Assembly: GCF_947489565.1 (NCBI RefSeq)
Contig: NZ_CANLEA010000006.1
Location: 1-64,000, forward strand
DNA: 64,000 nucleotides
DNA from: an uncultured Kordia sp.
GTDB lineage: Bacteria; Bacteroidota; Bacteroidia; Flavobacteriales; Flavobacteriaceae
Direction: 5' to 3'
Made by a program: the position numbers and the translations under genes. Position 1 is the first letter of the stretch; every line of letters begins with the position of its first letter. Under the pieces are notes generated by a model. It made no database searches and was not told the origin of the DNA. It worked only from the letters and a program-made list of their open reading frames with translations. Below, piece by piece: positions 35,132 through 44,030 of the stretch.

Positions 35132-36172
35132 TTATCTTGCAACTCTTCCAGAAGCATCTCCACCCATTAATTTTTCTACTTCAGCGATGGTTGATAAGTT
35201 GGCATCACCTTTTATGGTATGTTTTAAACAAGATGCTGCAACTGCAAAATCTAAGGCATTTTGGTCATCTTCTGGATATTTTAGTAATCCATAAATTAAT
35301 CCTCCCATAAATGAATCTCCGCCACCAACTCTGTCTACGATATCCGTAATTTGATATTGACGTGTTTCATACATTTTTGAACCATCATATAAAACACCAG
35401 CCCATGTATTGTGTGAAGCTGATATAGAGCCTCTTAACGTAGTAATTACCTTTTTTGCCCTTGGAAATTTTTCCATCATTTGTTTACAAACAGATAAGAA
35501 TGCTTCTGCTTTTACATCGTGTCCGTGTTTGTGTACATCTAATCCTTCAGGGTGAATTCCGAAGTGTTTTTCTGCATCTTCTTCATTCCCTAAAATAATA
35601 TCACAATATGACGTGAGTTCTGTCATAATTGCTTCACGATCTCCACCGTATTTCCAAAGTTTGGCTCTGTAATTTAAATCTGTAGAAATAGTTATTCCTT
35701 TGGCGCTAGCTGCTTTTACTGCTTCTAAACAAACATCTGCAGCTCCTTGTGATATGGCAGGCGTAATTCCTGTCCAGTGAAACCATGCTACACCATCAAA
35801 TACAGCATCCCAATCAATCATTCCTGATTTTACTTCTGCAATTGCAGAATGTGCTCTGTCATACACAACTTTGCTTCCTCTACTTACGGCACCAGTTTCT
35901 AAAAAATAGATTCCTAAGCGATCACCGCCCCAAACAATTTTATTGACTCCAACACCACGTTTTCTCATTTCCATCATAGCACAATGTCCAATATCGTTGT
36001 CGGGTAATCGTGTTACAAAATCTACATCAACTCCATAATTTGCTAAAGAAACGGCTACATTAGATTCTCCGCCACCGTATACTACATCGAAGCTATTTGT
36101 TTGAGAAAATCTTAAAAATCCAGGAGGTGCTAAACGAAGCATAATTTCTCCAAAAGTGACTACTTTACTCAT
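35132..36172 (-). CDS. kdgK: 2-keto-3-deoxygluconate kinase (PfkB family)
   Basis: A 346-residue ribokinase-family sugar kinase. VYGGGESNVAVSLANYG binds sugar and VDRVGGGDSFMGGLIYGL is the C-terminal PfkB signature with the catalytic Asp. Phosphorylates KDG to KDPG for the aldolase encoded next. The promoter region carries two LacI-type operators, so induction by KDG or a related metabolite is likely. Confidence 0.92.
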   Translation of the reverse strand: MSKVVTFGEIMLRLAPPGFLRFSQTNSFDVVYGGGESNVAVSLANYGVDVDFVTRLPDNDIGHCAMMEMRKRGVGVNKIVWGGDRLGIYFLETGAVSRGSKVVYDRAHSAIAEVKSGMIDWDAVFDGVAWFHWTGITPAISQGAADVCLEAVKAASAKGITISTDLNYRAKLWKYGGDREAIMTELTSYCDIILGNEEDAEKHFGIHPEGLDVHKHGHDVKAEAFLSVCKQMMEKFPRAKKVITTLRGSISASHNTWAGVLYDGSKMYETRQYQITDIVDRVGGGDSFMGGLIYGLLKYPEDDQNALDFAVAASCLKHTIKGDANLSTIAEVEKLMGGDASGRVAR

Positions 36173-36207
36173 TTTTATATCGTCTTAAATTGTTAAAATA
36201 TGTTTTT

Positions 36208-36225
36208 TGCTTAAACGTTTAAGCA
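36208..36225. promoter_or_regulatory. LacI-family operator upstream of kdgK
   Basis: An 18 bp perfect palindrome, TGCTTAAACGTTTAAGCA, with the central CG typical of LacI sites. On the minus strand a -7 box TAGTTTTG (36243-36250) lies just upstream, so the operator would cover the start region of the kdgK transcript. Confidence 0.85.
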
Positions 36226-36258
36226 GTTTGTTAAAAATAAATCAAAACTAACTAAGTT

Positions 36259-36304
36259 TTGATTATCTGACATAAAAAGCTACTTTTGCTTAAACGTTTA
36301 AGCA
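36259..36304 (+). promoter_or_regulatory. Promoter and operator of the LacI regulator gene
   Basis: A -33 TTG (36259-36261), 19 bp, then a -7 box TACTTTTG (36281-36288). The second copy of the 18 bp palindrome (36287-36304) overlaps the end of the -7 box. The site is identical to 36208-36225, 79 bp away, so negative autoregulation, possibly with looping, is expected. Confidence 0.8.
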
Positions 36305-36320
36305 AATATATAAAAACTAA

Positions 36321-37334
36321 GTGAAAAAAAAAAGAACTACAATAAAAGACATTGCCAATGTTTTGAATATTTCACCTGCGGCTGTATCGAAAGCACTTCA
36401 TGACGATTCTAGAATTAGTGCAAAAACGAAAGCAGCTGTTAAACGTGTTGCCAAAGAATTAAATTATCAGCCAAATCATTTAGCCAGTGCGCTGCGAAAA
36501 GGGAAAAGTAATTTAGTGGGCGTTATTGTCCCGAGAACGAGTAGTAACTTTTTTTCTTCCGTGATTCAAAATATTGAAGAAGTACTGAATAGGGAAGGTT
36601 ACAATATTATTATTACACAGTCTAACGAGTCTTTTAAGAAAGAATGCAGTAATATAGACACACTACTTTTTACCCAAGTTGATGGAATTATCGCTTCGAT
36701 GGCGAATGAAACCGTAGATTTATCGTACTACGAAAAGATAAAATCGAAAGGAATTCCTTTAATTTTGTTTGATAGGGGAGAGAATGATTTGAATGTGGAT
36801 TATATTGGAATTAACGATTATGATAGTAGTTTTATGATTGTGGAACACCTTATTTCAAAAGGGTGCAAGCGGATAGCTCATATTGGTGGTTTTAGACATA
36901 CGCGAATTTTTAATAATAGAATCAGAGGCTATATTGATGCTATACATAGGTATAATTTGCCTCATGATGATGATTTACTCATAGAAAGTAGCTTAACGAT
37001 GGAAGATGGAAGACTAAAAATGCAAGAATTATTAGCATTGGAAAATCCTCCTGACGCGGTGTATATTGCTGGAGATTACGCAGCTTTGGGCGCATTGCAA
37101 TTGTTGAAAGAAAAGAATATAGATGTACCAAATGATATTTGCTTAGTAGGCTTTGGAAACGAACCTTTTACTTCGCTAGTTACACCAACAATTACAAGTA
37201 TTAATCAACATAGTGAACAAATAGGGCAGTTGGCTGCCAAAACTTTTTTGGAACGTGTGAAGATGGATCCGTTAAAACAAACACTGAATAAAATTATTTT
37301 AGACGCAGCATTGATTGAACGCGATTCTTCTTAA
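36321..37334 (+). CDS. LacI-family transcriptional regulator of KDG metabolism
   Basis: A 337-residue full-length LacI protein. The HTH TIKDIANVLNISPAAVSKAL is followed by the hinge YQPNHLASALRKGK and a complete periplasmic-binding-like effector domain. It starts with GTG at 36321. It is divergent from kdgK/kdgA, and both directions carry the same palindromic operator, so it likely represses both until a uronate breakdown product binds. Confidence 0.9.
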   Translation: MKKKRTTIKDIANVLNISPAAVSKALHDDSRISAKTKAAVKRVAKELNYQPNHLASALRKGKSNLVGVIVPRTSSNFFSSVIQNIEEVLNREGYNIIITQSNESFKKECSNIDTLLFTQVDGIIASMANETVDLSYYEKIKSKGIPLILFDRGENDLNVDYIGINDYDSSFMIVEHLISKGCKRIAHIGGFRHTRIFNNRIRGYIDAIHRYNLPHDDDLLIESSLTMEDGRLKMQELLALENPPDAVYIAGDYAALGALQLLKEKNIDVPNDICLVGFGNEPFTSLVTPTITSINQHSEQIGQLAAKTFLERVKMDPLKQTLNKIILDAALIERDSS

Positions 37335-37337
37335 AAA

Positions 37338-37373
37338 AATAAGCGCTATTGCTAAAAAACAATAACGCTTATT
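37338..37373. terminator. Intrinsic terminator after the LacI gene
   Basis: Arms AATAAGCGCTATTG / CAATAACGCTTATT with one mismatch and an eight-base A-rich loop, directly after the LacI stop codon. Confidence 0.7.
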
Positions 37374-37410
37374 CATTTTGAAAATAAAATTTTCACTCAA
37401 TAATCGAGAT

Positions 37411-37490
37411 TTAAAATGCTCCGACGCTTGCGTCGAAATGTTTTAATGGTCTCAACTGAATGCTTCGTGGGCTTGCCCCGAAGTAGTTGA
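37411..37490. repeat. Two adjacent GC-rich hairpins with TT loops
   Basis: Hairpin one (37411-37446) has CGACGC-TT-GCGTCG inside TTAAAA/TTTTAA. Hairpin two (37452-37490) has CTTCG-t-GGGC-TT-GCCC-CGAAG inside TCAACT/AGTTGA. They stand just downstream of the SDR gene, in the convergent gap with the LacI gene, and look like a dispersed palindromic element. Confidence 0.6.
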
Positions 37491-37497
37491 CTATATG

Positions 37498-38262
37498 TTA
37501 GATTCCTAAAGCTTGTCCACCACCAATTTGGATTGTTTCCGCAGTAATGAAAGAAGCATCTTTGCTTGCTAGGAATGAAATAACACCTGCAACATCTTCT
37601 GGTTGTCCTAAGCGTCCTAACATGATATTGTTTGCCCAAGAAGCAAATACCTCTGGCTTTGTTGATTTTATTTGTGCATGAAATGGTGTATCAATAGTAC
37701 CTGGCGATACAGCATTAGATCGAATACCATATTCAGCTAAATCTTTTGCTAATGCTCTTGTAATTGCATGAACACCTGCTTTTGAGGTTCCGTAGATTCC
37801 AGCTCCTGGTCCACCAGCAGTCCATCCTGCATTTGACGTATAGTTAATAATGGATGGATGTTCTCCTTTTTTTAAGAATGGAATTGCTGCTCTGGAAGCA
37901 AAAAATACAGAATCAAGATTTAGCGCCATCACAAAACGGTAGAATTCAGTAGTCATTTCTTCAAAACGAGAACGTCCGCCTAATCCACCAGCGTTGTTCA
38001 CAAGTACATCTATTTTACCATATTTTTCACCTATTTTAGTGATGTTTTCAGTTACTTGAGCTTCTTGAGTAACATCAAAACCATAATATTCAGCGGTAAT
38101 TCCTGCATCGGTTAGTTCTTTTAGTCTTTCAGCACCAGCTACATCATCAATACCGTTCATAATAACTGTATATCCATCGGTTCCTAGTCTTTTAGCTACT
38201 TCAAAACCAATGCCGCCAGTGGCTCCTGTAATGATTGCTACTTTTCCGTTGTTTGTATTCAT
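37498..38262 (-). CDS. SDR oxidoreductase, probable DEH reductase
   Basis: A 254-residue short-chain dehydrogenase. The cofactor loop TGATGGIGFE, NNAGG, and the catalytic YGTSK tetrad member are present. In alginate loci this family reduces 4-deoxy-L-erythro-5-hexoseulose uronate to KDG. It lies 24 bp behind the transporter gene and feeds the kinase/aldolase pair encoded nearby. KduD-like activity is an alternative. Confidence 0.85.
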   Translation of the reverse strand: MNTNNGKVAIITGATGGIGFEVAKRLGTDGYTVIMNGIDDVAGAERLKELTDAGITAEYYGFDVTQEAQVTENITKIGEKYGKIDVLVNNAGGLGGRSRFEEMTTEFYRFVMALNLDSVFFASRAAIPFLKKGEHPSIINYTSNAGWTAGGPGAGIYGTSKAGVHAITRALAKDLAEYGIRSNAVSPGTIDTPFHAQIKSTKPEVFASWANNIMLGRLGQPEDVAGVISFLASKDASFITAETIQIGGGQALGI

Positions 38263-38286
38263 TGTATATATTTTTATGTATTGTTT

Positions 38287-39591
38287 TTAATTATTTTTTG
38301 GTTTTAGGGGTTCAATTTTTGGAATTAAAAACCAAACGCTTGCTATTACTATAAAAGCTAAGATTGCTCCAATGATAAAGGCAGGTGCATAGTTACCACC
38401 ATCTGTTAAAATTGGTACCAAGGCTACTAACCCTGCACCAGATAATTTTGCAGCTGTACCCGCAAAACCAGAAAGTGTACCCACCGTTTTCTTACCATAT
38501 AAATCACTAGGTAAAGTTTGTACATTACCAATGGCGGTTTGAAAACCAAAAAGGACAACTGCCATGATCAACACTGCTGCAAATGGCGAACCTGGATTAG
38601 ATAAGGCTATTAAGGCAGGAAGCATTATAACGCATCCAAGGATGATAACTACTTTACGCGTTTTATTGACATTCCAACCCGCTTTTAATCTATTTTGAGC
38701 ATATAAGCCACCAAACCAAGCACCAAACATAGCACCTACATAAGGAACCCAGCCGTAAATACCAATTGCTTTTACGTCCATACCATATACTTCTGATAGG
38801 TATATTGGAATCCAAAATACAAATAGCCACCAGATTGGATCTATTGCTGCAGAAGCAATAATAACTCCCCAACTTTGTTTGCGGGATAGTAATTCTTGTG
38901 TAGATGGATTGTATTCAGCTACGTCTTGAGTATCTTCTTTTAGTTCTTTTGCTTTTTGACCACTAAGTATGTATGTTTTTTCCTTTTCAGTTAACCAAGG
39001 ATGGCTTTTTGGAGGAGCTTTTACAACGATTAGCCAAGGTATTAACCATAGTAAACCAATAAGACCTACGATGACAAATATCATTTGCCAACTAAAATAG
39101 ACTGTTAAAAAAGCAATGGTTGGTATTGCAATAATACCACCTATCGCCGCACCAGAATTGAATATTCCTTGTGCAAAAGCTCTTTCAGTGGTTGGAAACC
39201 ATTCTGCATTTCCTTTAGCTGCTCCAGGCCAGTTACCAGCTTCAGATATTCCTAATAAGGATCTAAATATGGAAAAACTTAATACTCCTTTTGCCAATGC
39301 ATGCAATGCTGTAGATATTGACCATACACCAATTGATAAAACAAAGCCTAAACGTGTTCCGATTTTGTCAAATATTTTTCCAAAAATAGATTGTCCAAAA
39401 GCATAGGAGAACATGAATACTACAGAAATTAAAGCATAAATTTCTTTTCTTTCTGTGGTTGATTTATCTGGATATAAATCTTCTGATATGCTTGGCCATA
39501 ATACTACCAGCGCTTGCCTATCTATATAATTAATAATGGTTGCTAAGGCTATTAAACCTATAACCCACCAACGTAAACCTTTTATTTTCAT
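38287..39591 (-). CDS. MFS transporter, hexuronate/DEH importer
   Basis: A 434-residue protein with 12 transmembrane helices, of the anion:cation symporter (hexuronate) MFS family. The start is ATG 39591 (MKIKGLRWWVIGLIAL); the frame upstream to 39630 has no support. A conserved DRQALVVLWP segment follows helix one. It presumably brings unsaturated uronate monomers across the inner membrane and is followed by the SDR gene. Confidence 0.85.
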   Translation of the reverse strand: MKIKGLRWWVIGLIALATIINYIDRQALVVLWPSISEDLYPDKSTTERKEIYALISVVFMFSYAFGQSIFGKIFDKIGTRLGFVLSIGVWSISTALHALAKGVLSFSIFRSLLGISEAGNWPGAAKGNAEWFPTTERAFAQGIFNSGAAIGGIIAIPTIAFLTVYFSWQMIFVIVGLIGLLWLIPWLIVVKAPPKSHPWLTEKEKTYILSGQKAKELKEDTQDVAEYNPSTQELLSRKQSWGVIIASAAIDPIWWLFVFWIPIYLSEVYGMDVKAIGIYGWVPYVGAMFGAWFGGLYAQNRLKAGWNVNKTRKVVIILGCVIMLPALIALSNPGSPFAAVLIMAVVLFGFQTAIGNVQTLPSDLYGKKTVGTLSGFAGTAAKLSGAGLVALVPILTDGGNYAPAFIIGAILAFIVIASVWFLIPKIEPLKPKNN

Positions 39592-39792
39592 AATAATATG
39601 TATGAACCATACAAACCTTTGCAACGACAAGTATTTGTGTGTTGATTAGTAAAGCAATGTTGCTTTATATTTTGTTCTGAGTAATTGTATTGTGAAGAAA
39701 TGTATGCTACGTTTCTATCGATAAAATTACGTTCCCTCCTTACTTTTTTGACATTATTGAAGTCGTGCATCTTCAAAATTGTCTATACTTTT

Positions 39793-40494
39793 TTAAATGT
39801 TATAACAGTATTGATAGAGCATTTTAAAGTGTTCTTTCATTTTTTGTTTAGCCAATTGTGGTTTTTGATCCCTAATTGCATTAAAAATATTTTGATGTTC
39901 TATAATTCCAGATTCTGCTAGATCTTTATCACAGACATGATATTTTTCAAAATTTGTAATGATTTCTGGTGTTATAATCAACATGAAAGTATTCATGGTA
40001 CTGTTGCCAGAAGCTTTTGCTATAGCTAAGTGAAATAGTAAGTCTTCTTGTACAGCATCTTCACCATTCAGTACTTTTTCCTTAAACGCATCCAACGCTT
40101 CTTTCATTTTGTAAAGATCTTCATCAGTTCTTCGCAATGCAGCTAAGCGTGCTGTTTTTAATTCTAATAAAATTCTGGTTTCTACAAGTGATTTGAAATC
40201 TGGTTCTTCTAGTCGTAAAATATCTTCAATCATACCATTCATGGCAATGACTCCAATATTAGCTACAAAGGTTCCACTTTGTGGAATTGATTTTAACAGA
40301 CCATAGAATTCAAGTTTTTGAATGGCTTCTCTAACATTGCTACGTGTTACCCCAAACTTTTCAGAAAGCATGCGTTCTGATGGAAGTTTGTCACCAGGTT
40401 CTAAATTCTTTGCATTAATTAAATCGCGAATTTTTGCAATAATTGTATTTTGAACATCTGCTGTTTCTGTTCTTGTAACTATGTCTAATTTCAT
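39793..40494 (-). CDS. FadR-type GntR regulator of the alginate locus
   Basis: A 233-residue regulator. The winged HTH (PGDKLPSERMLSEKFGVTRSNVREAI) is followed by an all-helical FCD domain with metal-binding His residues (FHLAIAKASGN and a late EHQNIFNAI). In Zobellia a GntR protein (AusR) represses the alginate operon, and this is the probable counterpart. TGGTTAACCA sites lie upstream of this gene, of susC and of the distal PL7 gene. Confidence 0.88.
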   Translation of the reverse strand: MKLDIVTRTETADVQNTIIAKIRDLINAKNLEPGDKLPSERMLSEKFGVTRSNVREAIQKLEFYGLLKSIPQSGTFVANIGVIAMNGMIEDILRLEEPDFKSLVETRILLELKTARLAALRRTDEDLYKMKEALDAFKEKVLNGEDAVQEDLLFHLAIAKASGNSTMNTFMLIITPEIITNFEKYHVCDKDLAESGIIEHQNIFNAIRDQKPQLAKQKMKEHFKMLYQYCYNI

Positions 40495-40511
40495 ACGCTA
40501 GTGACTGTAAT

Positions 40512-40536
40512 TGGTTAACCAGATTTAGTATGTTAA
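40512..40536. promoter_or_regulatory. GntR-type operator upstream of the regulator gene
   Basis: TGGTTAACCA at 40512-40521 is a perfect palindrome identical to the first half-site at 47284 and 52664. The second half (TTAGTATGTTAA) is degenerate. It sits 18 bp before the regulator start codon, so weak autoregulation is plausible. Confidence 0.65.
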
Positions 40537-40659
40537 ATTTAAAAATAAATCAACAATATACATTAACATTTATAGAAATCTTTAATTGAATCTTACTGAC
40601 CTATTTTAGATCAGTAAAATCCAATAAAAAGCTCAATCCAAATTAAATTAACTTCATTA

Positions 40660-41562
40660 TTAATGTGTTACTTCTAAAGTGTAATAGCGAACTTTTGCAT
40701 ATGAGCCTTCATCACGAGATTGAAAATAGTTGCCGGCTTTGAAATAATTTTCAAAGATTCCCCATTTTCTCATGTGAACGTTTTCATAGGTTTTGAATTC
40801 GTTATTATTTAGAACTATTGTCATTTTTCCTTCACTGACTCTTACTTCGAGTCTAAATTTTTTAAAGCCTACTTTTTCTTTGAATGTAAATCCTTTGTCA
40901 TTTCCCCAAGCATCTTCATGAAGCATTTCTTCATCGGTAGCATTCAAATTTTTTAGGACTTTTGTTTTGACACGTATTTTACCATCTTGCCAGTATATTT
41001 TTAACATTGGCGGGGCATTGTTGTCTTTTTGACCTATAAGATCACGTTGTTCATTAGTAAGACGACCATGAATTTGCATGATAATTACCTTGTGATATTT
41101 TCCATTTTTATCACGAGAGACTTCATCCATTGCCAGTTTCCCTTTCATAATTCCACCTTGCTTGAATGTCCAATTGACACTATTGTTTCCAGGTTCCATT
41201 TGCTCTCGCAACTCCGAACGCGAATACTTGGTATTTGCCGTTGTTGCTTTACTTGGATATGCATAGAAAACAATTGCACCACGAACCGAATCATTGTACA
41301 TGTACGGTTTTAAATCTTCATTGGTGGCATACTCTAGTATTTCTGGTGGTGACACTTCCTGCGGTTTCTTTCCGTTCCCCGCAGGTGTTGTCACTTTCCA
41401 ATGCGATAAATCAATTTTAGGTAATTTATACTTCTTCTTACGTTTTTTTCTTTTACGTTTTTTCTCCTTTTTTACTTCAGCTTTGGTAGTCTCATGTGAC
41501 TGTGCAAAACCAATGCTAAGGTGAAAAGCAAAGAATAGTATGAATAACGTTCTTAATTTCAT
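40660..41562 (-). CDS. PL7 alginate lyase with a basic linker
   Basis: A 300-residue secreted alginate lyase. A signal peptide ending IGFAQS is followed by an unusually basic stretch at residues 27-46 (about 15 Lys/Arg), then the PL7 jelly-roll. The three hallmark motifs are SRSELRE (Arg115-Arg119), MQIHG (Gln163-His165) and YFKAGNYFQ (~275). The QIH form is usually linked to activity on guluronate-containing blocks. It is the last gene of susC-susD-PKD-PL7, 2 bp after the PKD gene. Confidence 0.92.
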   Translation of the reverse strand: MKLRTLFILFFAFHLSIGFAQSHETTKAEVKKEKKRKRKKRKKKYKLPKIDLSHWKVTTPAGNGKKPQEVSPPEILEYATNEDLKPYMYNDSVRGAIVFYAYPSKATTANTKYSRSELREQMEPGNNSVNWTFKQGGIMKGKLAMDEVSRDKNGKYHKVIIMQIHGRLTNEQRDLIGQKDNNAPPMLKIYWQDGKIRVKTKVLKNLNATDEEMLHEDAWGNDKGFTFKEKVGFKKFRLEVRVSEGKMTIVLNNNEFKTYENVHMRKWGIFENYFKAGNYFQSRDEGSYAKVRYYTLEVTH

Positions 41563-41563
41563 A

Positions 41564-42559
41564 TTAGTTTACAGCAGTAATTGTTACAATATCAGCTCTA
41601 ATTTCCTCATCTCCACCTGTGTAGTTGTAATCTCCTATGCTATCGCCTCCAATACCTCTAATGAAGAGTGCAACACTATCATTAGCTCCAGCATTGAATG
41701 AGTAAGTATATGAGAAATAACTATCGTCAGATGGGTTAGATTGTACTTCTACTAACAGATTGTTTGCAGGATCTTCTACTTGTGCTACAGTTCTGTAACC
41801 CCAAGTACCTGTATCGCTATTACCTTGCGGCATTAAAACCGTATCTGTATAATATGTTGGTGTATATCCAGCTTCGTATCCTGAACCAGCTAAAACTCTT
41901 AATTCAAGCATGCTAGGGAATGCTCCACCAGTTGGCGCTTTGAAAGAAGTTACAATGGTAATTGTATAATCAGCATTTGGTGTTACAGCAAATTCTTGAT
42001 ATACATGATCAGGTTCGTTGTTGTCAAATTTTACAACATTGTCAGAACCTCCATTACCAGAACTCGATTCTCCTTGTTCTCCAATTTCTTTGTTAATCCA
42101 ACCAGCACATGAGCAATCAGATCCTGATGATTTTGGCAGTTTGTTAAAGTCAAAGTTAACTAAAACAGGATCTGCCACTAACGGAGCTTCTGGTTCTACT
42201 ACTTCGACGGTTTGTGTAAATGTACTTGTTACACCTAATGCATCAGAAGCTGTTAAGGTTACCGTATATGTTCCTTCTCCTGGATATGTGTTTGCTCCAT
42301 CAATATCTGTAGAGGTATTTCCATCTCCAAAATCCCACGCATACATAGTAGCACTTGTAGATAGGTTGGCAAATGTATAATCTTTCCATTCTTCTGCAGC
42401 TCCTTGTCCTTGTGTAAACGAGAAGTCTGCTTGCGGAGGTGTTGCATCTGCAATTGAGTTTTCTCCTAGTGGCTCAAATTTATCAATGTCACAAGACTGA
42501 TATACAAGCCCACCTATAAGCAGGAATGCGATACCAAATATTTTTATTGTTTTTTTCAT
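41564..42559 (-). CDS. PKD-domain surface glycan-binding lipoprotein
   Basis: A 331-residue lipoprotein (lipobox VYQSC). A PKD domain spans about residues 40-120 (YAWDFGDGNTST), and a C-terminal sandwich of about 200 residues resembles a carbohydrate-binding module. It is encoded between susD and PL7 and is probably the surface alginate-binding protein of the system. Confidence 0.8.
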   Translation of the reverse strand: MKKTIKIFGIAFLLIGGLVYQSCDIDKFEPLGENSIADATPPQADFSFTQGQGAAEEWKDYTFANLSTSATMYAWDFGDGNTSTDIDGANTYPGEGTYTVTLTASDALGVTSTFTQTVEVVEPEAPLVADPVLVNFDFNKLPKSSGSDCSCAGWINKEIGEQGESSSGNGGSDNVVKFDNNEPDHVYQEFAVTPNADYTITIVTSFKAPTGGAFPSMLELRVLAGSGYEAGYTPTYYTDTVLMPQGNSDTGTWGYRTVAQVEDPANNLLVEVQSNPSDDSYFSYTYSFNAGANDSVALFIRGIGGDSIGDYNYTGGDEEIRADIVTITAVN

Positions 42560-42579
42560 AATATATATCTTTTTAAATT

Positions 42580-44001
42580 TTAATAGCCTGGATTTTGAGT
42601 CATTACACCATTACTAAGATTTATTTCACGCTGTGGAATAGGTAATAATAAATCTGTTGCAGTAAATGAATAATTGTTGGCAGCAGATAAGTCTGATAAT
42701 ACTGCTTGTGCTTCTCCAAAACGCATTAAATCAAATAAACGTTGGTTTTCAAAAGCTAACTCAGCACGTCTTTCGTCTAGTAATTCTTGTTTTGTAATAG
42801 AAGTTACAGCAGCGGTTAAACCTGCTCTGTTTCGTACCGTTTGGAACGATGTTATTGCCGCAGTATTTGTTGTTTCTTGGTTTCCAGCTAAGATTGCTTC
42901 TGCATGCATTAATAATACATCAGCATATCTTATTACAACCCAGTCGTTCCCAGATAAAGTAGCATCTGATGCAAATACATTTCCATTATCGCCACCATCT
43001 TCACCGTTTGGTAGATACTTTACAACTTGTCTTTGTGTTGGTTGTAACGGATCAATACGGTATGAAAAAGGCGTTCTGTCTCCACCATTAGTATCTAAAA
43101 ATGCAGCAGCATCTTCGGTAACGTAGTTTACACCAACCGTACGTCCAACACCATTCATAAATTCCGCAGAGAAATCTTGACTATCTGCTTCTATACCTTG
43201 TGTATAAGCAATTGAAAAGATAACTTCGTTGTTTCCTTCATTATAAAAGATATCATTGAAGTTAGGTTCTAAACTATATCCGTAAGTCATTACGTTTTCA
43301 CAAAGAACTTGTGCTTCCAAATAGTTTCCAAGTGTCAAATGCACTTTTGCTAGTAATGCTTCTGCAGATGCTTTTGAAGCTCTTGTGTATTCACCGTTGC
43401 TTAAGTTAGCAGCAGCAGTTTCTAAATCGCTTACGATTAAATTGTAAATAGTAGCCGTAGCAACTCTTGTGAAAGCAATTTCATCTTCTTGTGGCGTAAT
43501 CGTTCTGTCTACTAAAGGCACATCTCCAAAAAGACGTACTAAGTTAAAGTAACTATACGCTCTAGCAAATTTTGCTTCTCCTTCAAAAATTGGAGACATT
43601 CCGCTAGATGCATTTCCAAGATTTTCTAATACCAAATTGGCTCTGAAAATAGTACTGTAGCAACTTCTATAGTAGTTTTCTACAATACCGTTGTTTGGAG
43701 TGATAGCATAGCTTTCAAACTGTGCAGCTTCTCCTTCTTGATTCTTCGTTCTGGTATTATCACTACGCATTTCTGTGACATAAAACTCTTGTTGTACACC
43801 ACGATTGTCATTTAGACTCGTAGAGTTTACTCCTTGTATTGCATCATAAATGGCAACAACACCTGTTTCAATTTGGTCATCATTTAAAAAGTAATTTTCA
43901 CTACTTACTGCCGCTTCTGGTACTGGTTCAAGGAGGTCTTTATGACAAGACTGAAAGCCTATCACTAACATCAATAAACCTATATATTTTAATTGTTTCA
44001 T
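42580..44001 (-). CDS. SusD/RagB outer-membrane lipoprotein
   Basis: A 473-residue SusD homologue: lipobox GFQSC, helical TPR-like body (RAYSYFNLVRLFGDVPLVDR), and the typical C-terminus LPIPQREINLSNGVMTQNPGY. Forms the lid of the SusC channel and binds alginate oligosaccharides. It lies 29 bp after susC. Confidence 0.95.
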   Translation of the reverse strand: MKQLKYIGLLMLVIGFQSCHKDLLEPVPEAAVSSENYFLNDDQIETGVVAIYDAIQGVNSTSLNDNRGVQQEFYVTEMRSDNTRTKNQEGEAAQFESYAITPNNGIVENYYRSCYSTIFRANLVLENLGNASSGMSPIFEGEAKFARAYSYFNLVRLFGDVPLVDRTITPQEDEIAFTRVATATIYNLIVSDLETAAANLSNGEYTRASKASAEALLAKVHLTLGNYLEAQVLCENVMTYGYSLEPNFNDIFYNEGNNEVIFSIAYTQGIEADSQDFSAEFMNGVGRTVGVNYVTEDAAAFLDTNGGDRTPFSYRIDPLQPTQRQVVKYLPNGEDGGDNGNVFASDATLSGNDWVVIRYADVLLMHAEAILAGNQETTNTAAITSFQTVRNRAGLTAAVTSITKQELLDERRAELAFENQRLFDLMRFGEAQAVLSDLSAANNYSFTATDLLLPIPQREINLSNGVMTQNPGY

Positions 44002-44030
44002 AATTAAATGTTTTTATAAATCTTACTATT

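Noticed and set aside
37397-37639. An 80-codon minus-strand frame overlapping the end of the SDR gene
   Set aside because: It reads through the SDR gene in another frame and the two hairpins; it is basic, Arg/Cys-rich and matches nothing.
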